A DNA stretch of 64,000 nt from Flabesymbios commensalis (lineage: Eukaryota; Annelida; Polychaeta; Terebellida; Flabelligeridae), in assembly GCA_964017125.1 (NCBI GenBank), contig OZ024905.1:37892084-37956083 (forward strand). Direction: 5' to 3'. Positions 35,481 to 45,530 of this stretch are shown here, piece by piece; the stretch's first letter is position 1; each line of letters opens with the position of its first letter. Below the pieces are notes generated by a model that worked only from the letters and a program-made list of their open reading frames with translations, did not search any database and had not been told where the DNA came from. The position numbers and the translations under genes were made by a program.

Positions 35481-36124
35481 TATAGCATGTATAATTCAAC
35501 ATTTTGAAGCACACTTGCTAATCTTAACCCTGATCTCAATCTATATTTATATCTACATATTTATATTTTATTTTATTGTACGTGTTATTCACAAACACAT
35601 CACAAACGACCCTCTTTTTATAACATTTGATTAATAATTATACAATATTGAAAATGCTGGAATATATGTTTGCTAATACTAAACAGGTAAAATATCTTGG
35701 TGCTTACACATACAGATATATAACTAAATAACCAACTTTTATTGTCAGATTTAAATATGATTATCTGCAGGTAAATCATATGCTTACCTTAATGTCAGTG
35801 ATGATGTGGTCTATAATATACACGTAATAATACGCTACCCACTGTTTGGACTATTTTGGCTCAGGTGGACAGATACATCTTGTTCGTGCAGTCAATAAAT
35901 ATAATTATGCGAAATAAAACTGTTAGAAATATAATATTTCTGGCAGAAAACGAGACATCGATTAGGAAAAAGTACCAGTTGCAGTATTACATGTAGTCAG
36001 TTACCTGGGAGTAAACTGAATTAGCATGTGTTCGTGTACACAGGCTAGTTATTGAACTTCATGTATAAATACTGTTTTTGGCCCATGTGTCGCAATTGAC
36101 AGTTTCAAAAAAAAATTAAACCTC

Positions 36125-36290
36125 TTAAACCCTAATTGCGGTGTATTATAAAAGTTAAATTTTCACCCACTTGATGTTGTGTCTCGCTCCCGCGACCCAC
36201 AACTTCAAGTGGGTGAAAACTACTCATATTTGTTAAATTTGGCACTAAACATTTTCAAATCTTGATGTTTAAACACACATTTCGCTCCCA
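36125..36290. mobile_element. TTAA-type MITE, subfamily A' (eroded ends)
   Basis: TTAA is followed by ACCCTAATTGCGG. The internal stem ACTTGATGTTGTG / CACAACTTCAAGT encloses TCTCGCTCCCGCGACC, so the four-base loop sequence differs from subfamily A while the closing CGC/GCG stays paired. TTTTCAAATCTTGATGTTTA follows, as in the copies at 11731 and 61270. Confidence 0.75.
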
Positions 36291-36533
36291 GGAAATGCTA
36301 TTTATACGGCAAACAAATACATGTGAACTGTCTGATTTTAGAAATTTCATTGTGTAAAATAGTATTTTGTGATGGTAAACGTGGTGAAGTGGGTAGATCT
36401 TTTCTAGCACTGATCACAGCAAAACACCATATCTGTACAGTAACTGTGTTACCAGATCTCTAATATCGCCTTTATTGTTGTGGTCGGTCGCTCTGACCAA
36501 TGTAACTCCTTTTACTTTAGATAATTAGTCACT

Positions 36534-36908
36534 TTGATCCTGTATAGATTATACAGACAGCTAATTGGCGCTGCTAAATCAATCAGCGGTATTGATGCCG
36601 CTTTGTCCTCAGGAATTGACTCCCAACAAACACTCCCTCACAACCCCATAGCTCACTGGTCACCCTCAACTCACACAATAACGTCTCTCCTGGATACAAG
36701 CACTCTCTGGTTTGGTCCAGCTTGCACGGCAGCTGGCCGGTATTGGTTTAAATCTGGCCAAACGTGTCCACGTTTGGTCAGATTTAAAGCAATACCGGTG
36801 ATTGCGCCTTGTCAGGCTGCCTGTGTCATGGACGACTGCTCAGCATTGTTACGGAAGCTGGGTTATGACGGATCAGCGCGTCCTTTGATACAGAATATCC
36901 CATATTAG
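36534..36908 (+). other. 124-codon open frame spanning a palindrome
   Basis: A GC-richer frame, relatively free of repeats. It runs through the 62-bp palindrome at 36737-36798 and ends LIQNIPY. There is no recognised domain. The palindrome inside it argues against an ordinary coding sequence. Confidence 0.2.
36737..36798. repeat. 62-bp near-perfect palindrome
   Basis: The left arm CCGGTATTGGTTTAAATCTG plus GCCAAACGTG pairs with the right arm CACGTTTGGTCAGATTTAAA plus GCAATACCGG. That is 28 of 30 positions around a two-base TC loop. It matches none of the MITE families in the window at its ends. Confidence 0.93.
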
Positions 36909-37142
36909 GATCAGAGATCACATCACCCCCGCCATCAGCTGGTCTGGTTAATAGATGGTCTCCTGCCCGATATAAACCCCTTAATCAACATTCAGGGTGC
37001 GCTCACCTGACCATCGCCATTAGATTGATCACACGGTGAGCGTGATCAAGTAGGTTACCCTCCTTGGCGTGATCAGAAACATGTGTGGAGGGGTCTAGTG
37101 TTATGTAGTATTATGTTTTATTTTCACAATCCCTCTATATAC

Positions 37143-37235
37143 TAGACATGCCCAGACGCCCTTTAATATCGGACGAGTGAAGGAAAACACTCTCATTAAC
37201 CCACCATGCCCTGTCACACACCCTCATTACAACGT
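37143..37235. repeat. Dispersed repeat, copy 2 (pair at 19110)
   Basis: TAGACATGCCCAGACGCCC, then ATCGGACGAGTGAAGGAAAA and CACTCTCATTAACCCACC, match 19110-19215 in the same orientation. Confidence 0.7.
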
Positions 37236-37487
37236 CATTTATTGTATATATGACGGTCGAAAATTGACGTAAAGAATTTGTTTACTGCTAGTACTTAGCT
37301 AAAAAAACGAATTAAATGCAATAAAGACAGATCATACACAGTGATACAATAGTGAGTACAAAGTGATCAGGAGCAGCTTGGTCGAATAATTTTGTGTGAT
37401 AAATCTCGTCCTATAAAATGCAGTTGATAAAATTTACTGTAACCGATAGCAGTATCAGTCACAACGTTTACTCAGCGAATAGCGTTC

Positions 37488-39060
37488 TAACCGATTACAT
37501 ATAGCTGTGACGTGCCATAACTTACGCTCAAACCTATTGCATCTATATGTGACGTGACATCATTTACGTTCGAACCGATAATATGTATCTGTGATGACGG
37601 GACATCATTTACGTACAAACGGATAACATGTATATGTGACGCGACATAGCTTACGTTCAAATCAATACTGTAGATCTGGTAATATTCGCGAAGTTTTAAT
37701 TTTCGCGAATTTCGCGAGGAGGACAAATTCGCGAATTCAAGAATCTCGCGAAAATTATTATTACAATAGCGCTACTAAACAAAAATAAAATTCGCGAATT
37801 CTAAACTTCTTGAAAAGTCACAAAATCAGAAATGCTCGAAAATTTAAACACGCGAAAATTACCAGATCCACAGTGATACGTATATGTGACGTGACATAAC
37901 TTACGTTCAAACCGATGATACGTATCTGTGACGGGACATAATTTACGTTGAAACCAATAACAGTATTTGTGACGTGACATAACTTCCATTCAAACAGATA
38001 ATACGTATATGTGACGTGACATAACTTACGTTCAAACCGATAATACGTATCTGTGACGGGACATAATTTACGTTCAAACCGATAACAGTATTTGTGACGT
38101 GACATAACTTTCATTCAAACAGATAATATGTATATGTGACGTGACATAACTTACGTTCAAACCGATAATACGTATATGTGATGTGACATGACCTACGTTA
38201 AAACAGATAATAAGTTTATATGATGTGACATAACCTACTTTCAAACACATAATACATAATAGGTGACTTTCGATGACCTACGTTAAAACAGATAATAAGT
38301 TTATATGATGTGACATACCCTACGTTCAAACAGATAATACGTAATATGTGACGTGACATGACCTACGTTAAAACAGATAAAAAGTTTACATGATGTGCCA
38401 TAACTTACGTTCAAACAGATATTACGTAATATGTGACGTGACATGACCTACGTTAAAACAGATAATAAATTTATATGATGTGACATAACTTACGTCCAAG
38501 CAGATAATATGTATATGTGACGTGAGATAACCTACCTTTAAACCGATAATACATATCTGGGACGTGACATAAGTTACGTTCAAACCGATAACACGTATAG
38601 GCTATGTGACGTGACATAACTTACCTTAAAAGAGTTTATAAGTTTATATGATGTGACATAACTTACGTTCAAACAAATAATACGTATATGTGACATGACA
38701 TAACCTACCTTCAAACCGATAATACGTATCTTGGACGTGACATAACTTACGTTCAAACTGATAACACGTATACGTGACGTGACATAACTTACGTTCAAGT
38801 TGATAACACGTATCTGTGACGTGGCATAACTTACGTTCAAACAGATAATACGTATACGTGACGTGACATAACTTACGTTCAAGTTGATAACACGTGTCTG
38901 TGACGTGGCATAACTTACGTTCAAACAGATAATACGTATACGTGACGTGACATAACTTACGTTCAAGTTGATAACACGTATCTGTGACGGACGTGACATA
39001 ACTTACATCCAAACCGATAACATGTATATGTGACGTGAAATAACTTACATTCAATACCCA
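37488..39060. repeat. 42-bp minisatellite with TGACGT in most units
   Basis: The unit is CATAACTTACGTTCAAACAG plus ATAATACGTATACGTGACGTGA, repeated about 30 times. Near 38750-39000 alternating units form an 84-bp dimer (GTTGATAACACGTATCTG versus ACAGATAATACGTATACG). The 42-bp length keeps frames open, giving the 98-139-codon minus-strand frames. It is interrupted by an inserted element at 37667-37872. Confidence 0.95.
37667..37872. mobile_element. MITE with GATCTGGTAAT..TTCGCG ends inside the minisatellite
   Basis: CTGTAGATCTGGTAATATTC and AAAATTACCAGATCCACAG are inverted. Internal TTCGCGAA and TCGCGA words repeat many times on both strands, so the element folds extensively. Minisatellite units continue on both sides, so it inserted after the array formed. 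Confidence 0.85.
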
Positions 39061-39705
39061 TTACACATATTTGCGTCATGACGTAAATGTTATGAAACTG
39101 AAAAGCAACAACGTTTTTGCAACAGAGTTAGGCGGACACGTAACTCTATCAATACAGCCATGAAAGTATATATTTCTCCTTCATTTACACGTTTTGTGAT
39201 CACGTTGATGTAAAAAAAGAAGACATTGAGCTCTATTGTTAATGGAAATCTCGTGTGCATTACAAAATCTGAAACTATTTATTAACTTCCATTATGATGT
39301 CTATAGCCTTTATGATACCGATAATGTAAACTATTTCCCGGGGAACTGAACAATATAACCTAAATTGTGATGTATTATACAACCGGTTAATAAAGTAATG
39401 GAAATTAAATATTTTAAGTTTTTAATTTAATATGGAATTTCAAAAAAAACCAAGGAAATGCACCTTATTAGCCACCATTTTCTCAGCAGGTTTATCAGTG
39501 TCCTGTCTCTTTGTCTATGTTTACTGGGTGCTGATTATTTGACATAATTATGTCTGTGGAACGACAGTAGGCAATGCGTGTAAGTAGTGTATGGACCTCG
39601 TAACATCATATGATACAGAAAAAAACCATGTAAATTGCATAGAACAGGAGTCATGTCCCAAAGTGGATTCAGTAATCGAGCAGCATGTCAGATGCTCCTC
39701 TAATA
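39061..39705. other. No recognised features
   Basis: AT-rich unique sequence. A GTTTACTGGGTG word near 39520 resembles a lone MITE end. Confidence 0.4.
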
Positions 39706-39969
39706 TTAGAGCGAAACAATCCGGCCAAAATCATCATTTGTATTTTTGCTTCTTGATATGTCCATAATAGGTCAACATATCCATAAACTAGACATGCATT
39801 TCCAAAATAAGAACGGGATTAACTGACAAATGAGGCTCTCGGCAAACAAAATTTTAAAATGTTTCCACAATTCTAGTCTATGAACATGTTCAAATATCAT
39901 GGACATATCAAGCAGCGAAAATAAAATTTTGGCTTTTAGATGATTTTTGGCCTGATTGTGTCGCTTTAA
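39706..39969. mobile_element. MITE with AGCGACACAATCAGG ends, TTAA-type flank
   Basis: The left end AGCGAAACAATCCGGCCAAA mirrors the right end TTTTTGGCCTGATTGTGTCG followed by CTTTAAA. Subterminal GATATGTCCAT and ATGGACATATC are also inverted. It is homologous to 11856-12212. Confidence 0.85.
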
Positions 39970-40964
39970 ATTGACTTGATTCCTTACTGTGCCTCCTAAT
40001 AATAGAATCGTTCGGAATAAATACAAATTATATTAGGCCTGAATGTTGTTGACGATTCTGGACAATGATATTTCATATTTATGTCAAAGGTAATATTAAA
40101 TACGTGATAAAGGGAAACATGATATTGACACGCACCTTAACCACTCTGCCGCGCAAAGCCAAAAGGCAGTAGCTGCTTACTTTATTAGCTTTGCAGAACA
40201 TTACTGTGTTATCCTGTTTTTATTAAATTCTCTCTTATATTACATACATGAACCATGTAATATATTTGTATGTAAATATTTCCAACGTATAGGTAACAGT
40301 GTAACGATAGGTAGTGCAATGTCAGTATAATTTGCTGCACGAAACATTTCCATTTTGCAACAAACTCATCTGATCTACCTGGAAGATAATAATAGTAAGG
40401 TGTCACCGGGTTTAAATCTTGGTCACGATGAGTCCATAGCTAAAATTACGCTGCCTTCAATTTGAGATTTAAAATCCATTACCAGACTGTGATGTTTTTG
40501 GTAGCAGTTATTTTTTAAAAATATGTATGCTAATATTACGATTATTAACGTAACCGTACAAAATTATCATAATTGCTTTCGCGCATGCGTGATAGTGAGT
40601 TTTAGCCACTTAAGTAGATTACTTAGTAAGCCTGTACTACATGTATACGCTGATATTAATAGATGGTTGATTATGAGCTGATATTGCACAGAAGGCCTAT
40701 TTGTAATAAATTGAACACAGAAAATCATATAAGTGTCAACTGAGCCTCTTCAACGTCTGTCCTGATGTAACCCCGCTCTCCCATATTTATACATATTGAT
40801 ACTTTTTCAAGCTTGTTTAAAATTAAATAAAATGTCACTAAAAATTATAAAATTTGTAGTGATAGATGCTCGGTGCATCAAATAATTCAACTTGCGATAT
40901 GTCTATTTCTCATAAATAACCATTTGTGTCGTCATTTGAAGCTAAAAATTGCGTGAGCCTTTCC
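39970..40964. other. No recognised features
   Basis: AT-rich unique sequence. Short frames here lack support. Confidence 0.4.
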
Positions 40965-41209
40965 TTAACCTTTTAACCGCCAAATTATTCTATCTGAATT
41001 ATCATCCACTTGAAGTTGTGTTTGCTGACGTAATCCACAACTTCAAGTGAGTGAAAATAATTCAGATTCGACAAAATGGAGATCAACTGTTTTCAAATAT
41101 TGCTGATTCATGTCACATTTTATCTTTAACATGTTTAAAAGGTGGTACTTAATGTGCTAATAAAAACTGAAAACCCGAATATATGCGGCACCGGCGGTTA
41201 AAGGGTTAA
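40965..41209. mobile_element. TTAA-type MITE, subfamily A, opposite orientation
   Basis: TTAA at 40965-40968 precedes CCTTTTAACCGCC. The right end GGCGGTTAAAGGG is followed by TTAA at 41206-41209. The stem ACTTGAAGTTGTG / CACAACTTCAAGT is intact, but the inner part is shortened to TTTGCTGACGTAATC. Confidence 0.92.
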
Positions 41210-41288
41210 AGGAATGAAGAATAGAGACAATCTATTCAGCAGCACAATGGTTGACATACGCTTTATCTGAATATATGCTATTGAAATA

Positions 41289-41540
41289 TTAACCCTTTAA
41301 GCCCCCACGATGCATTAAAGCATCATTTTAGACCATTGAAAACTTACTTGATTTTTTCACAGCTAAGGGTTTTAGAGGGAAAATTTCGATAAAATTGTTC
41401 CACGAATACATAGTAATTTTCTTTAATTTATCACCCACATCAAATCATCTTCATCCACTACAAGTTGAGAATTGCGACAGCAATTCGCGGCTTGTAGTGG
41501 ATGAAGATGACAATGATAAACTCAGGCTTGAAAGGGTTAA
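41289..41540. mobile_element. TTAA-type MITE, subfamily C, intact TTAA flanks
   Basis: TTAA at 41289-41292 and 41537-41540 flank the ends CCCTTTAAGCC and GGCTTGAAAGGG. A subterminal hairpin GATGCATTAAAGCATC lies near the left end. The central stem pairs CATCCACTACAAG with CTTGTAGTGGATG, and within it AATTGC pairs with GCAATT across GACA. Its ends and layout match subfamily A, but the stem sequence is unrelated. Confidence 0.92.
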
Positions 41541-41753
41541 TTAAAATACCGTACTTAGACACAACATATTAATTATCAAAATGATCAATTACTATCGCAG
41601 GAACAACATACCGTTTAAAAACATACGTATGTCAAGTTTAAATAAAACTGTAAAAAAACCCTGATAATTTCACAAAAATCCCCTATGAATACCATGCCAA
41701 TTATTAATTGTAGGCCCTATAATATTCGATTTAAAAAATAACTGTTTTGTTAT

Positions 41754-42870
41754 TTAAAGCTGCATAACTGTTTTGTTTATTTCGATTAAAATAACGAAAA
41801 ACGTACAAAACAATCATTGCTATTGTTTTAAAGGCTAAAACTGGGTAAATGTAGCGGAATTAGTTCACCATGCGGTACACCATCAAGTATTATTAAGTAG
41901 TGATTCGGTGTGTGTACAATATTCATGTAATAGCGGTAAGGTTATGGGCCGATATAATGTTACATTGGCCACCACGAAACCACCCCCTTAATAGCAAACA
42001 CATACGTTGAACTGAATCGACATAATGTTGGGCCAATACCACAGACGATGGGCGGCATTATTCTGCCATTAGATCAATGCCTCGTGTTAGCTGAGATACT
42101 GGGTTAGATGTGGGTCAAATCGGTTACAGTAAAGTCTGATGTTTTTAAATATTATTTTATTTTACCGCATAGCGCGATGTATATCACCGCATGTGATGAT
42201 TTACGATAAAATAAAATAAAGTCTGATATTGTCTAGTAGCATTCTGACTATATTTTTAAATGTCCTTGAGATACCTAATAAAAAAATGCAAATGTTTTTC
42301 AAGAAAATCACGAAAGAAAAAAGAGCGAAAACGATGATTTACATCACTGAATTTGATGGTTATTCCGATTACAATTTCTCACGGTCTGGGTAGAGCGTCT
42401 TAATGGCTCTGATCCTGGCCCACACTTAAAAGCACCATACTGAAATAGAGTTCTATTTTTTCAAGTGAGTGACATTCTCTATAGCGGTACCGATATTAAA
42501 CATGACATTACATGCAGATATCATCCATATAACACAAAGTAATTACTTCTAGATATGTCTAACTGATATGAGACAATACACGTTGTACTGTGAAAAGTAT
42601 CTATGAACACTTAAAAAATAACAATAATTTTAAAAGTCTTCCTCTCTTTTTTCTATGATGACCGTTATCTGCCACTTGGTACTTTTATTGTCCTGATTAT
42701 ATAGACAGTATGTCTTACTCCGCTGTTTTGGTGGGGCAACAATATTAAAAAACAACAAACTTAAATCGCTAATAACTCAGTAACCGGAGCAGTAAAATAA
42801 AAAAATAAAACACCGTTCTCCATGGATTAATCGTTTGAATGAAATAAACAAAACAGTTATGCAGCTTTAA
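41754..42870. mobile_element. 1.1-kb non-autonomous DNA element with 33-bp inverted ends
   Basis: TATTTAAAGCTGCATAACTG plus TTTTGTTTATTTC at the left is matched almost exactly in inverse at 42841-42872. TTAA lies directly outside each AGCTGC end (41754-41757 and 42867-42870). No transposase frame is visible. A palindromic MITE (41991-42094) and an AT-rich fold-back (about 42145-42222) lie inside. Confidence 0.85.
41991..42094. mobile_element. Palindromic MITE nested in the 41754-42870 element
   Basis: AGCAAACACATACGTTGAAC at the left and CAATGCCTCGTGTTAGCTGA at the right flank the centre AATGTTGGGCCAATACCACAG / ACGATGGGCGGCATTATT. Confidence 0.65.
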
Positions 42871-43600
42871 ATACATTTGCCCGTTTGAAACCAGAGCAGG
42901 TTTCTGAGACTTAAGGTATAACTTAAAAGTACACTTCATATACAATGTATGGTGTCTATTTGAAATATCATAATAATTAGATGTTTTCATCACTAACATC
43001 TGGATCAGCCCTGTGTATATTATGAGTGTGTCTGCTACGGGTTACAAGGATGATCATAGTCTTGTGACGATACTGCACTTCCGGTGTAGGCCTATATTTA
43101 TTATATTATGAAAGCTATATTAGGCCTATAATACGTGTCTAACTCTACTAGTATGCTAAGCGTTTCAATAACAATGATGTTAATGATATGATATTATAAT
43201 ATATGTTTAGTTCTAATCAATAGTGATATCTTATACACTTTTAATCGGTGTAGGCCTACTAGACTTTTCTAATCACTTATTTCCTGCGATATATTTTAAA
43301 TCATCATCGTTACGCATTTAATACAATTCTAATCCTTATCAATATCTTCATACACGTTCCTAATTACTATGTATTGTGATAAGCTCTGATCATATAGTGA
43401 TAAGGCTAAACGACTCACCTGTAACTCAAATAGGGATGTAATCACTGTTGTTGTACTTGATATCTGGTGACAAACCCCAGTGGTACATTAATGGGCTGAT
43501 TGCCAGCACTGTCACTGTGTCAAGGCAACATGTCACACTATACATGTAGCACCCAAAGAAACTCTCATCTCATTTATGATTCTGTCAATCCCCCTGATTC
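42871..43600. other. No recognised features
   Basis: AT-rich sequence with several TAGGCCTA words. No exon or element is supported. Confidence 0.4.
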
Positions 43601-43779
43601 ATATCCCATAAGGGGACGTAGATTTGGCCAGAGAGGGTTGGATCACCTCACAGCCCGACGCCGATGCTGATTATCAGGGCAATATACCGCGACAAGATAA
43701 ATATAGCAACTCATCACCATGCTAATCAAACAGGCAACTGTTCATCCACCACAGTTACCATGCTACTCATGCTGAACAA

Positions 43780-44049
43780 GTGCCATCGGCTATATGGCGT
43801 GCCAAACTGCCAGACAGACCTTCCGTGAAGACTGCCTCTCCTTGGCTCCGGTCACCAGCATTGGTCACCAGCGTGATCTACAGAGCGCTGCACCAACCTG
43901 CCTCATTCACCTGTTGCTCTAGTTCTGCTGGCTGGCCGGCTGGATGGCTGGCAGGCTGGCTGGCGCCGTTATTCATGCTATTGGAGTCACATTGCTGCAT
44001 GCAGCCTCCACAGATTGACCATGCAGAGTGTGTCTTGTGGCCAGTGTAA
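43780..44049 (+). other. GC-rich block open in three frames, possible exon
   Basis: The block at 43600-44050 is markedly richer in GC than its surroundings and keeps three overlapping plus frames open. One is 89 codons. Another starts at ATGGCGTGC near 43794 and reads MACQTARQTFREDC with C/G-rich third positions. A GGCT tetranucleotide stretch at 43930-43970 (AGWPAGWLAGW) lies inside. No frame is clearly preferred and no domain is recognised. Confidence 0.2.
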
Positions 44050-44242
44050 TGGGCATACTATATTTGTCCGGCCATCAGTCAGGGATTCGCGTGTTTGTCA
44101 ATCATCCCTTCCTGGGCCCTAAGCTACTTCCCAAACACACCCATTGGACACAACATTGTGTTTATCATTTTTGTTAAAGGAAAGTCAGATTTATGAGTGT
44201 TAAATTTTAATCAAATCCAATGTGAAAACATCGGCTAAATGC

Positions 44243-44488
44243 TCAACCCTTTAACCGCCGGTGTCGCATATATTCGGGTTTTCATTTTTTATTAGCACAT
44301 TAAGTACCACCTTTTTAAAATGTTTGAGATAAAATATGACATCGATCAGCAATATTTGGAAACAGCTGACCTCCATTTGGTCAAATCTGAAAATTTTTCA
44401 CTCACTTGAAGTTGTGGATCGCGTCAGCGAGACACAATTTCAAGTGGGTGAAAATTCAGATTGAATAATTTGGCGGTTAAAGAGTTAA
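44243..44488. mobile_element. TTAA-type MITE, subfamily A
   Basis: The ends are CCCTTTAACCGCC and GGCGGTTAAAGAG, with TTAA at 44485-44488 and the decayed TCAA at the left. The stem ACTTGAAGTTGTG / CACAATTTCAAGT now has one mismatch. Confidence 0.9.
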
Positions 44489-44865
44489 GCCACATGCAAA
44501 ACTATAGCAATTTAATTTAATTTAAACGATTATCTACTTGTTTCAGCTTCCATTGTCATTTGAGCTTTCTTGAAGCAGCAAACTTGGGAGTCGAATTATC
44601 GACAAAACGAAGGGGAACAATTAAATTATACGAGGACATGATAAGGTGGCTGCTTGGGGGCACATCTGATGTTTGCTGACGTGCTTCTACTAACATTAAC
44701 GGAGAACAGATTCTAGTTTGTCCCTTGAGAGTTTGTAGAGCGTGGCAGGACCGCTCACTACATTAGATTATCCATGTCCATAACGCTGATTGACTGTGAC
44801 AGTGTCAGCTACACACTCAAGCCTTTCAACACACTCTATAATATGCCTAGTAACCGCTAGTGCAC

Positions 44866-45060
44866 ATGCGGGCTAAACAGTGCTAGGATAACCTCACGAG
44901 GATGGTGAGATATAGGACACTGCCTCGAAATTCAAACCCTACTCGACTGAGGCCGATGCTACATCTCGGTCACGGAGGCTCCCAACAATACCAGTCGTGA
45001 CGAGTGAGCGGAGAAGAAACATTTTGTTTCTTTGAAACTTGAATGAGCGAGCGGTGATCA
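44866..45060 (-). mobile_element. Old SINE copy, interrupted
   Basis: Plus-strand words GTGCACATGCGGGCTAAACA, CTCGGTCACGGAGGCTCCC and AAGAAACATTTTGTTTCTTT follow the SINE body in reverse. The tRNA-like head continues as CAACTTTAACCACTGC at about 45343-45375, after roughly 280 bp of unrelated sequence. So the element was split or its head belongs to a second copy. Confidence 0.75.
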
Positions 45061-45530
45061 AACCCGTGATCGCCGACTTGTGTGTGGAACCCTAGCACCC
45101 GAAGGGTGCTGAGAGTGAGATAATGGCATTAGGATCTCTTGTTAGTGAGTCCTTTTTAGCCTACCAATTCCTTCTGTATACAAAATGTCTGGGTGGAAAG
45201 GATGATTGGAACCTGGAAAGCTGAAATTGAATTTGATGACCTTTGGATTCCAAGGGTCGTTAAAGAAAGAGGTGTTGAAATAAGCCATTTGCTATCCTCG
45301 TATCTCTGATCTCCATCTCGAACTATAATTTCATTCTCTGGGCAACTTTAACCACTGCATCAGGGCCCCGGCTACTAACACAATAACAATGTGACATTTG
45401 ACTGTTATCATTTCTGGAATGTCGCGCAAGAGTGAGGTATAATAAATTAACAAGCTACATTTGGCTGCAAACTATTTTATCCTGCCAAATACTATACATA
45501 CAATTTTTAGCTGTTCTGTTCTGTCCCATT

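Noticed and set aside
37487-39054. Overlapping 79-139-codon frames (VINLNVSYVTSRI-like repeats)
   Set aside because: The 42-bp minisatellite unit is 14 codons long and stop-free in some registers. Two registers are open at once over the same DNA.
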